This document shows positions 17,120 to 26,304 of a DNA stretch of 64,000 nt, piece by piece (the stretch's first letter is position 1; every line of letters starts with the position of its first letter). Both the position numbers and the translations under genes were made by a program. The DNA comes from Microbacterium psychrotolerans (lineage in GTDB: Bacteria > Actinomycetota > Actinomycetes > Actinomycetales > Microbacteriaceae): positions 182,933-246,932 of the forward strand of contig NZ_JAVFWO010000006.1 in NCBI RefSeq assembly GCF_031085295.1, written 5' to 3'. Under the pieces are notes generated by a model. The model was given only the letters and a program-made list of their open reading frames with translations, did not search any database and had not been told where the DNA came from.

Positions 17120-17991
17120 GAGGCGTCCGTCCCGACCAGGCGGGCGACCTCGGCGGCTGCCCGGTAGAACTCGGCGATGTCGCCGCGCGATGAGGGCAGG
17201 AGCACGAGGTCGTCGACGCCGGCGTCGAAGAACCGCTGGGCGCCGGCGGCGACCTGGGCGGGGTCGCCCCAGAGCGCGCGCGCGGCGGGGTCGGGCTTGT
17301 CGCCCACGTCGGCGATCGCGCGGGCCTCGGAATCGGCGCCGAACGCCGTGACGACGTAGGCGACCACGTCGTGATGGCCGCCGCGCCCGGCGAGTACGCG
17401 CGCCTCGCGGATCGACGCCGTGGCGACCGCGTACTCCTCAGCCGTGTGGCCGCTGTCGAGCACCGTGCCGTCGGCCACTTCGCCGCTCAGACGGAGGGTC
17501 TTGGGGCCTTCGGCCGCCGCGTAGACCGGAGGCGGGGTCGTCGGCGCATAGTCGAGCCGCACGCCGTCGAGCGTCACGTACCGCCCTGCCGCCGTGACCT
17601 CGTCGCCGGCCAGGAGGCTCCGCAGCGCCGGCACGTACTCGCGCATGAGCGTCAGGGGTGATGCGACCCGCGCACCGACCTGCCCCATCCAGTCCAGCAC
17701 CCCGTGGCCGACACCCGGCAGCAGCCGGCCGGGGAAGAGCCGCTCGACGGTGGCGAGCTCCATGGCGGTCGCCGCGATGTTGCGCAGCGGCATGGGTGCG
17801 ATGCCGATCCCGATCCGGAGGGCCTCGGTCCAGGCGAGAGCCGCGCCCACCGTCGCGAACGCGGACTGCCGGAAGCAGTCCTCCCAGATCCACAGCTCCG
17901 GAAGACCCGACGACTCGGCGGCGAGGACGGCGTCGCGGAACTCGTCGGGAGTGTGGGTGTACGGGTTGAAGATCGCGCCGATGCGGGTCAT
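17116..17991 (-). CDS. LLM class flavin/F420-dependent oxidoreductase
   Basis: A 291-residue TIM-barrel oxidoreductase, first gene of the four-gene operon. The N-terminal MTRIGAIFNPYTHTPDEF, LWIWEDCFRQSAFATVGAALAWT, and LFPGRLLPGVGHGVLDWMGQVG regions are characteristic of F420-dependent LLM enzymes of the methylene-H4MPT reductase type. Two adjacent but different LLM enzymes suggest successive or parallel reductions on one pathway (inference). A CAGAGT element lies six bases before the ATG, a weak leaderless-promoter candidate. Confidence 0.85.
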   Translation of the reverse strand: MTRIGAIFNPYTHTPDEFRDAVLAAESSGLPELWIWEDCFRQSAFATVGAALAWTEALRIGIGIAPMPLRNIAATAMELATVERLFPGRLLPGVGHGVLDWMGQVGARVASPLTLMREYVPALRSLLAGDEVTAAGRYVTLDGVRLDYAPTTPPPVYAAAEGPKTLRLSGEVADGTVLDSGHTAEEYAVATASIREARVLAGRGGHHDVVAYVVTAFGADSEARAIADVGDKPDPAARALWGDPAQVAAGAQRFFDAGVDDLVLLPSSRGDIAEFYRAAAEVARLVGTDAS

Positions 17992-18103
17992 GCCCCCACT
18001 CTGTCAGCGGCGGCCGACACGCGCATCTCCAGGGCGGCTAACGCGGCCGGCCCACTGATGCAACCCCGTGCCCGAGGCCGTTCTCGCCCGGCACGCTGGA
18101 GCG

Positions 18104-18823
18104 ATGGCACGCATCGGGACGTCGGGATGGGTCTACCCGCATTGGCGCGGCGTGCTCTACCAAGGCCCCCAGCACGACTGGCTCTCGCAGTACACCGCGA
18201 CGTTCGATGCGGTCGAGCTCAACGGCAGCTTCTACCGCTGGCCGGCCGATGCGAGGTTCGCGGCATGGCGGGAGCGGCTGCCCGAGGGATTCGAGATGGC
18301 CGTCAAGGCGCCCCGCGGCCTGACGCACGCGCGGCGACTGCTCGAACCCGAGCTCTGGATCTCACGCGTCACTCGCGGGCTGCACGAGCTCCGTGGTCGG
18401 CGGGGACCGCTGATCGTCCAGCTGCATCCGGGCATGGAGCGGGACGACGCCCGCCTGGACTACTTCCTGAGCGCGCTGCCCGAGTGGACGCGGCCGGCGA
18501 TCGAGTTCCGGCATCCGTCGTGGGCGGACGAGGCGGTGTTCGGGATGCTCGAACGCCACGGCGCCGCCTACTGCGTCATGAGCGGGGCGCGGCTTCCCTG
18601 CATCCTCCGCGCCACCGCCCGCCTCGTGTACGTGCGCCTGCACGGTCCCGACCCGGAGCACCTGTACGGCGGCTCGTACTCCGACGACGACCTCGCCTGG
18701 TGGGCAGAGCGCATCCGCGAATGGGAGTCCGCCGGGCACGAGGTGCACGCCTACTTCAACAACGACGGCGAGGGCAACGCCGTCCGCAACGCCTGCACAC
18801 TGAAACGGATGCTGGGGGCCTGA
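18104..18823 (+). CDS. DUF72 domain-containing protein
   Basis: A 239-residue DUF72 (YecE-like) TIM-barrel protein. Diagnostic pieces are the start RIGTSGWVYPHW, VELNGSFYRWP, FEMAVKAPRGLTH, FRHPSWADE, VYVRLHGP and the end VHAYFNNDGEGNAVRNA. The biochemical role is not established. I chose the ATG at 18104, at which the family's typical M-x-R-I-G-T-S-G-W start begins, over one twelve residues upstream. It is followed by a strong hairpin terminator. Confidence 0.9.
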   Translation: MARIGTSGWVYPHWRGVLYQGPQHDWLSQYTATFDAVELNGSFYRWPADARFAAWRERLPEGFEMAVKAPRGLTHARRLLEPELWISRVTRGLHELRGRRGPLIVQLHPGMERDDARLDYFLSALPEWTRPAIEFRHPSWADEAVFGMLERHGAAYCVMSGARLPCILRATARLVYVRLHGPDPEHLYGGSYSDDDLAWWAERIREWESAGHEVHAYFNNDGEGNAVRNACTLKRMLGA

Positions 18824-18869
18824 CGCCCCTCGGCGGTGCGGCGTCGTCGGCGACCGCCTCTGGACATGG

Positions 18870-18905
18870 CGAGAGGCGCCGTGCCCGAAGGCACGGCGCC
18901 TCTCG
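18870..18905. terminator. Strong bidirectional terminator
   Basis: A perfect 16-bp stem (18870-18885 with 18890-18905) closed by a four-base CGAA loop, between the converging DUF72 and Clp genes. The long, uninterrupted stem with a tight tetraloop makes this one of the clearest terminators in the window. Confidence 0.85.
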
Positions 18906-18919
18906 AGGAGCGGCTCAGC

Positions 18920-21478
<2,559 letters not shown>

Positions 21479-21491
21479 TCCGTCTCTCCTG

Positions 21492-21548
21492 AAACTTGAG
21501 TGATCGAGCATCAAGTTTTGAACTTGACACACGCATTGTCAAGTTCAA
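21492..21548 (-). promoter_or_regulatory. Two tandem HspR-like (HAIR) operators upstream of the Clp gene
   Basis: Site 1 (21495-21515): CTTGAGT, seven bases, CATCAAG, near the HAIR consensus CTTGAGT-N7-ACTCAAG; wider arms AAACTTGA/TCAAGTTT (21492-21499, 21511-21518) are perfect. Site 2 (21518-21548): perfect 12-bp arms TTGAACTTGACA/TGTCAAGTTCAA with a seven-base centre. On the minus strand site 2 includes a TTGACA that could be the -35. HspR or a relative is the expected repressor; its gene is not in the window. Confidence 0.75.
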
Positions 21549-21671
21549 CGGCACCCGCGCGCAGGTATTCCCTCCTGTTTCAGACATGACTCCGACCCGA
21601 GCCCCTGTCGGCGTCGGTGGTACGGCGTAGCCTCGTCAGCTGGGGAGAATCCCGTCTCAAAGGAGAGAACC

Positions 21672-22043
21672 ATGGACTGGAAGATCGAGCTCATCTTCGT
21701 GCCCGTCACCGACGTCGACAGGGCGAAGGAGTTCTACGAGCGGATCGGATTCCACGCCGACCACGATCAGGTCCCGTTCGAAGGGCTGCGGTTCGTGCAG
21801 ATGACGCCGCCCGGGTCGGCCTGCTCCATCGCGTTCGGCACCGGGCTCGGCAACGATCTCGAGCCGGGCCGCCAGAACACGATCCAGGTCGTGGTCCCCG
21901 ATGCCGACGAGGCCCTGGCGCACCTGCGCGGCCTCGGCGTGGAGGCGCGAGGCGTCGATGAGCAGGGGTGGGGCCGATTCGTGCAGTTCGACGACCCCGA
22001 CGGCAACACCTGGACGCTGCAGCAGCTTCCGCCGCGCGACTGA
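21672..22043 (+). CDS. VOC family (glyoxalase/bleomycin-resistance fold) protein
   Basis: A 123-residue single VOC domain protein: KIELIFVPVTDVDRAKEFYERIGF at the start, two beta-alpha-beta-beta-beta units, and FVQFDDPDGNTWTLQQLP at the end with the usual metal-site Asp/Glu region. The absence of pathway neighbours prevents a specific assignment. The ATG at 21672 follows AAAGGAGAGAA, an ideal ribosome-binding site. Confidence 0.88.
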   Translation: MDWKIELIFVPVTDVDRAKEFYERIGFHADHDQVPFEGLRFVQMTPPGSACSIAFGTGLGNDLEPGRQNTIQVVVPDADEALAHLRGLGVEARGVDEQGWGRFVQFDDPDGNTWTLQQLPPRD

Positions 22044-22069
22044 CCTCGGCCGTCCGGCGGCCGGCGTCG

Positions 22070-22534
22070 TCAGTCGCGGCCTCCGGGCGGGCCGGCGATG
22101 AGCAGCACCCCGAACAGCGCGATCACGGCGAAGGCGATCAGCGCGGCGAGCACCCAGGGGCGTCGCAGGAACCATCGCATCAGCCGGTCATACCAGGCGC
22201 CGTCGCGCGGGTCGTCGGACGGCTCCAGCCGCCACGGCCCTGCCAGCCGTCCCGTGCGCTGCAGCCACAGCTCAGTCGGGATGGTGGCGTACGGGATGAC
22301 GGCACTGATCAGCGCGATCACGGTGGGCCATACGCGCCACCGGTTGTTGAGTGCGACGAGGATCGCCGTGGCGCCGTACGACAGGAAGACGAAGCCGTGG
22401 ATGCCGCCGCCGATCGTGACGCCGAGTGCCCAGCCGGTGGTGGCGCGGAGGAGGAGCCCGAGGATGAGAAGGGTCCAGGAGATCGCCTCGGCGATGGCGA
22501 GCGCGCGGAAGAGGGTGTGGGGAGTCCGGAACAC
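22070..22534 (-). CDS. DUF3817 membrane protein
   Basis: A 154-residue protein with about four hydrophobic helices: RALAIAEAISWTLLILGLLLR, GGGIHGFVFLSYGATAILVAL, TVIALISAVIPYATIPTELWL, and a C-terminal WVLAALIAFAVIALFGVLLIA. The first three match the DUF3817 family. The GTG start is six bases after TAGGCT, so it is probably leaderless. Its promoter lies inside a symmetrical, phased operator next to a MarR gene on the same strand. Confidence 0.85.
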   Translation of the reverse strand: MFRTPHTLFRALAIAEAISWTLLILGLLLRATTGWALGVTIGGGIHGFVFLSYGATAILVALNNRWRVWPTVIALISAVIPYATIPTELWLQRTGRLAGPWRLEPSDDPRDGAWYDRLMRWFLRRPWVLAALIAFAVIALFGVLLIAGPPGGRD

Positions 22535-22575
22535 ACCTTCAGCCTAACTGAAAGATCTTCAGTGGACCTGAAGGT
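22535..22575 (-). promoter_or_regulatory. Phased MarR-type operator overlapping the DUF3817 promoter
   Basis: Four half-sites alternate TTCAG, CTGAA, TTCAG, CTGAA, each separated by exactly five bases, i.e. one per helical turn (22538-22572). The outer pair extends to ACCTTCAG...CTGAAGGT, so the whole 41-bp block is a dyad centred at 22555. On the minus strand the -10 TAGGCT (22541-22546) and the six bases before the GTG at 22534 fall within it. The MarR stop codon begins directly beyond it. MarR binding is inferred. Confidence 0.65.
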
Positions 22576-23007
22576 TCACTCGTCCGATGGTCCGGCCTCC
22601 GCGCCGAACGGCTGCTCGTGCAGCCCTTCCAGGGCCGTGGCGAGGGCCGGTGCTCCCGCGCCGAGCGCGCCGTCGAGCGCCGCGAGCCGCTGTTGCGCCG
22701 ACTCCAGCACGTCGCTCCCCCGCTCGGTGACCCGCAGGTCGGACGCCGAACCCGCGTGCTTCGTCGCATCGGCGACCAGTCCGTCCGCGACGAGCGTCTG
22801 CACGGCGGTGTGCGCGGACTGCACCGTGATCTGCGAACGTCGCGCGAGTTCGCTGAACGAGATGCCCGGCGTCGCCTCGATGTGCGCCAGCAGCGCGTAC
22901 TTGCGGGTGGTCAGGCCGAGATCGCGCAGTTCCGCCCCCAGACGTGCGTCCCAGACGCCCGCCACCGTCAGCAGTGAGATGACAGGACTGAAGGCGCGCT
23001 CGGACAC
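22576..23007 (-). CDS. MarR family transcriptional regulator
   Basis: A 143-residue winged-helix regulator: LTTRKYALLAHIEATPGISFSELARRSQITVQSAHTAVQTLVADGLV is a clear MarR helix-turn-helix, followed by a wing with TERGSDVL and a C-terminal helix. It starts with GTG seven bases after TAGCAT (23015-23020), another probable leaderless start. The phased operator just downstream of its stop, over the DUF3817 promoter, makes that membrane gene its likely target. Confidence 0.85.
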   Translation of the reverse strand: MSERAFSPVISLLTVAGVWDARLGAELRDLGLTTRKYALLAHIEATPGISFSELARRSQITVQSAHTAVQTLVADGLVADATKHAGSASDLRVTERGSDVLESAQQRLAALDGALGAGAPALATALEGLHEQPFGAEAGPSDE

Positions 23008-23077
23008 GCGCTAAATGCTAGCCCTGCTGTCGTGCGACGGCGCGCATTCACCGACCGGCGAACGACGCACCGCCCGC

Positions 23078-23092
23078 TAGCGTGGGAGCGTG
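23078..23092 (+). promoter_or_regulatory. Leaderless promoter -10 box for 23090
   Basis: TAGCGT (23078-23083), six bases, GTG at 23090. The spacer GGGAGC also contains a GGGAG, but it is too close to act as a normal ribosome-binding site. Confidence 0.5.
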
Positions 23093-24199
23093 ACGTTCTC
23101 GCTCGACGGACTGCGCCGCTGGCCCGACGTCGAGGCTCCCGGGCTCGTGGCGTCGGATGCCGCGGACCGGCTGCTCCTCGATGAGTCCAGGTCCGCCCGC
23201 GCCGGCCTCGGTGACGGCGAGCTCACGGTGATCGGTGACGGCTATGGCGCACTCACCCTTGCCGCGGCGGCGGACGGCGGACGCGGCATCCGCGTCCATC
23301 AGGACCCGCTCACCGGCGAGCGTGCGCTCGCCGCGAACGCCGAGCGCTTCGGGTTCGCCGGCGCCTTCGCTTCACTGCCGCTGTCGCCCGAGCTGGTGCA
23401 CGGCGCACGCGTCGTGATGATGCGGCTGCCGCGGTCGCTCGAGGCGCTGCGCGACATCGCGGGCCTCCTCGCCGCGCACGCGGCGCCCGACGTGGTCGTC
23501 CTCGCCGGCGGGCGCGTCAAGCACATGACGCTCGCCATGAACGACGTCCTGCGCGAGAGCTTCGCGCGGCTCGACGTCAGCCACGCGCGGCAGAAGTCCC
23601 GCGTGCTGACGGCGCGCGCCCCTCACGACGGCCGCGACCCCGCACCGCGTCGCGAGCAGCATGACGGCATCGTCGTCTGTGCGTTCGGCGGCGCGTTCGC
23701 GGGCACCTCGATCGACATCGGCACCAGATTCCTGCTCGAGCAGCTGCCTGCCGCTTCCGGCGACGGCGCGACGGTGATCGACTTCGCGTGCGGAACGGGA
23801 GTGGTCGCGGCCGCGTTGGCGCTCCGGCATCCCGGACTGCGGGTCACCGCCTCGGATCAATCGGCCGCCGCCGTCGCATCGGCCGTGGCCACGGCGGAGG
23901 CCAACGGCGTCGGCGAGCGCGTGGAGGTCGTCCGCGACGACATGCTCGGAGCCCAGCCCGACGGCAGTGCGTCGTTCATCGCGCTCAACCCGCCCTTCCA
24001 CTCGGGCGCCGCGGTGCATGAGGGCATCGCCCCGCGCATGTTCGCCGACGCTGCGCGCGTCCTGCGGCCGGGCGGTGAGCTGTGGACGGTGTGGAACTCG
24101 GGCCTGGGCTATCGGCCGGCGCTGGAGCGCGCGGTCGGGCCGACACGGCAGATCGCCCGCAACGCCAAGTTCACGGTGACGGCGTCCACGCGTCGGTGA
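23090..24199 (+). CDS. RsmC/RlmG-like class I SAM-dependent rRNA methyltransferase
   Basis: A 369-residue protein with the two-lobed arrangement of RsmC/RlmG: an N-terminal degenerate methyltransferase lobe (residues about 1-180) and a C-terminal catalytic lobe with VIDFACGTGVVAAALA (SAM motif I) and IALNPPFHSG (the N-P-P-F-H motif of guanine-N2 methyltransferases). It probably methylates a guanine in ribosomal RNA; which one cannot be told from sequence. The GTG start is set by the promoter at 23078 and the length of the family. Confidence 0.85.
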   Translation: MTFSLDGLRRWPDVEAPGLVASDAADRLLLDESRSARAGLGDGELTVIGDGYGALTLAAAADGGRGIRVHQDPLTGERALAANAERFGFAGAFASLPLSPELVHGARVVMMRLPRSLEALRDIAGLLAAHAAPDVVVLAGGRVKHMTLAMNDVLRESFARLDVSHARQKSRVLTARAPHDGRDPAPRREQHDGIVVCAFGGAFAGTSIDIGTRFLLEQLPAASGDGATVIDFACGTGVVAAALALRHPGLRVTASDQSAAAVASAVATAEANGVGERVEVVRDDMLGAQPDGSASFIALNPPFHSGAAVHEGIAPRMFADAARVLRPGGELWTVWNSGLGYRPALERAVGPTRQIARNAKFTVTASTRR

Positions 24200-24223
24200 C
24201 CCAGGGGGACGCGGCGGTGACGC

Positions 24224-24895
24224 CTACTCGCTCGGCTCGGGCGAAGGCTCGGGTGTCGCGTCGGGCGTCGGCCCGAACAGCACCCAGGCGTCGTGGGTGC
24301 ACTCGTAGAACTGCACGGCGGTCGTGTCGATGAACACGTCGCCGTCGGCGGTGCAGTCGTCGTCGTCGGGTGCTGCGGCGCCCAGGGTGACCTGAGTCCC
24401 CGGTGCGCCCGGCGCTCCGCTCGGACCCTGGGCGCCCTCCGGGCCCTGTTCACCGGCAGGCCCCTGTTCACCGGCAGGCCCCTGCTCGCCGGTGAGGTTC
24501 TCGGCGGCCGAGGCGCGGATGTTGCCGACGAATGTCCAGTCGTCCTGGAAGAGGTAGACGTCGGCCGTGAGGATGTCGATGTAGACGTCGCCCTCGTAGC
24601 CCTTGCCCGCCTCCGGCGCTCCGGAACCCGCGCGGACGGCCGAACCGGCCGGGAGGATCTCGGCCAGCGCCTCCTCGTATTCGGGAGCGGCCGTGGCCGA
24701 AGCCGACGGCGCCGGCGCGGGCGCGGCCGTGTCCACCGATCGAGCGAGCCACGAGCCCAGGAACGCGGCGAAGAACGACAGCAGCACGAAGCCGAGACCG
24801 AACCACACGAGGGTGTTGCGCGTCACCGGGACCGCGGCCGGCGCGGCAGCGGCTGCGGGTGCGGAAACCCCTGTCGAACCGGCATCATCGTCCAC
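24224..24895 (-). CDS. Single-pass membrane protein with collagen-like Gly-X-Y repeats
   Basis: A 223-residue protein. Order: an Ala/Pro-rich cytoplasmic N-terminus, one transmembrane helix (LVWFGLGFVLLSFFAAFLGSWLA), an Ala/Pro/Ser linker, a segment GYEGDVYIDILTADVYLFQDDW, about eleven Gly-X-Y triplets rich in GEQ and GPA, then GDVFIDTTAVQFYECTHDAWVLFG and a Pro/Glu tail. The two G-D-V-[FY]-I-D repeats flank the collagen stretch and look like related small domains. I chose the GTG at 24895, preceded by GGAAGGGG. Surface display is inferred; no function is known. Confidence 0.7.
   Translation of the reverse strand: MDDDAGSTGVSAPAAAAAPAAVPVTRNTLVWFGLGFVLLSFFAAFLGSWLARSVDTAAPAPAPSASATAAPEYEEALAEILPAGSAVRAGSGAPEAGKGYEGDVYIDILTADVYLFQDDWTFVGNIRASAAENLTGEQGPAGEQGPAGEQGPEGAQGPSGAPGAPGTQVTLGAAAPDDDDCTADGDVFIDTTAVQFYECTHDAWVLFGPTPDATPEPSPEPSE
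24445..24498. repeat. 18-bp tandem repeat encoding the collagen-like stretch
   Basis: An 18-bp unit (CCTGTTCACCGGCAGGCC on the + strand) occurs twice perfectly at 24445-24462 and 24463-24480, and once degenerately to about 24498. Each unit encodes two Gly-X-Y triplets on the minus strand. Perfect units imply recent duplication and possible length variation between strains. Confidence 0.8.
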
Positions 24896-25290
24896 GGCAC
24901 GTTCCCCTTCCACAGCGCGCACAGCCTGCGGCCGGTCCCCATCACCGGGCGCGCTGTCACAACTGTAGGAACGCGGGCGCTCGGTGTCACCTGTTCCGGC
25001 GGAATTGGCTTCACATGACGAGGCGTTCCGCGGCAGGGCGCCCCAGCGCGGGTTTTGACCGGGGGGGCCGACGCGAGAATGCCGGCACCCCCGGTAGCCG
25101 CGAGCTCGGGACCCACGGCCAGGGGTGCCGGACCGGGGCTCCGGCGCATCCCCCACTCAAGAGACAGCATCGACGGCCATCTATTACGCGACTTCGCCCG
25201 GTTTCTGACCCGAGGCCGAGCGCGGCCACGAAAGAGAGGACGGATGCCGCGATCCGCGGCATCCGTCCTCTTGATGTCTTCAGACCTGCG
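24896..25290. other. Intergenic region: promoter of collagen-like gene and nrd terminator
   Basis: Near the left end is a good minus-strand promoter: -35 GTGACA (24985-24990), 17 bases, -10 TACAGT (24962-24967), serving the collagen-like gene. At the right end is the nrdF terminator (25236-25270). Between about 25000 and 25230 I see no convincing gene or repeat; small frames crossing it lack family likeness or ribosome-binding sites. Confidence 0.55.
25236..25270 (-). terminator. Terminator of the nrdHIEF operon
   Basis: A perfect 15-bp stem (25236-25250 with 25256-25270; arm GAGGACGGATGCCGC) closes a five-base loop. It starts 20 bases beyond the nrdF stop on the minus strand and is followed there by TCTCTTTC. 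It also contains one copy of GGATGCC in each arm orientation. Confidence 0.8.
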
Positions 25291-26268
25291 TCAGAAGTCC
25301 CAGTCCTCGTCTTCGGTGGCCTCGGCCTTGCCGATGACGTACGACGAGCCCGACCCCGAGAAGAAGTCGTGGTTCTCGTCGGCGTTCGGCGACAGGGCCG
25401 ACAGGATCGCCGGGTTCACGTCGGTGACCGTCGAGGGGAACATCGCCTCGTAGCCCAGGTTCATGAGGGCCTTGTTGGCGTTGTAGTGCAGGAACTTCTT
25501 GACGTCCTCGGTGAGGCCGACGCCGTCGTAGAGGTCCTGCGTGTACTGGATCTCGTTGTCGTAGAGCTCGTAGAGCAGCGAGAACGTGTAGTCCTTGATG
25601 TCGTTGCGCGTGGCCTCGTCGACCTTCTCGAGCCCCTTCTGGAACTTGTAGCCGATGTAGTACCCGTGAACGGCCTCGTCGCGGATGATGAGGCGGATGA
25701 GGTCGGCGGTGTTGGTGAGCTTGGCGCGGCTCGACCAGTGCATCGGCAGGTAGAAGCCCGAGTAGAACAGGAAGCTCTCGAGCAGGGTCGAGGCGACCTT
25801 GCGCTTGAGGGGCTCGTCGCCGCGGTAGTACTCCATGACGATCTGAGCCTTCTTCTGAAGGTTCGGGTTCTCGACCGACCACCGGAAGGCCTCGTCGATC
25901 TCCTTCGTCGAGCAGAGCGTGGAGAAGATCGACGAATACGACTTGGCGTGCACCGACTCCATGAACGCGATGTTCGTGTAGACGGCCTCCTCGTGCGGGG
26001 TGAGCGCATCGGGGATCAGCGAGACGGCGCCGACGGTGCCCTGGATCGTGTCGAGGAGCGTGAGCCCCGTGAACACCCGCATCGTGAGGGTCTGCTCGTC
26101 GGGCGTGAGCGTGTTCCACGACTGGATGTCGTTCGACAGCGGCACCTTCTCGGGCAGCCAGAAGTTGTTCACGAGGCGGTTCCAGACCTCGAGGTCCTTG
26201 TCGTCCTCGATGCGGTTCCAGTTGATCGCCTGCACGTGCGAGAGCAGCTTGAGCGGTTCGGGAGTCAT
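25291..26268 (-). CDS. nrdF: Class Ib ribonucleotide reductase beta subunit
   Basis: A 325-residue radical-generating subunit. It holds the diiron/dimanganese-ligand segments typical of NrdF: DEQTLTMRVF, FMESVHAKSYSSIF (E-x-x-H) and IIRDEAVHGYYIGY (E-x-x-H), with the tyrosyl radical region nearby. The C-terminal tail EATEDEDWDF is the NrdE-docking end. It is the last gene of the operon; 36 bases separate it from nrdE. NrdI (28446-28877) supplies the oxidant that activates its metal centre in this class. Confidence 0.97.
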   Translation of the reverse strand: MTPEPLKLLSHVQAINWNRIEDDKDLEVWNRLVNNFWLPEKVPLSNDIQSWNTLTPDEQTLTMRVFTGLTLLDTIQGTVGAVSLIPDALTPHEEAVYTNIAFMESVHAKSYSSIFSTLCSTKEIDEAFRWSVENPNLQKKAQIVMEYYRGDEPLKRKVASTLLESFLFYSGFYLPMHWSSRAKLTNTADLIRLIIRDEAVHGYYIGYKFQKGLEKVDEATRNDIKDYTFSLLYELYDNEIQYTQDLYDGVGLTEDVKKFLHYNANKALMNLGYEAMFPSTVTDVNPAILSALSPNADENHDFFSGSGSSYVIGKAEATEDEDWDF

Positions 26269-26304
26269 TTCAGTCTTCTTTCGGTCCCTGAGGAAGTCGA
26301 AGGG

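Noticed and set aside
24445..24498. Short regular repeats considered as a CRISPR array
   Set aside because: Units are contiguous, without spacers, and encode Gly-X-Y triplets.
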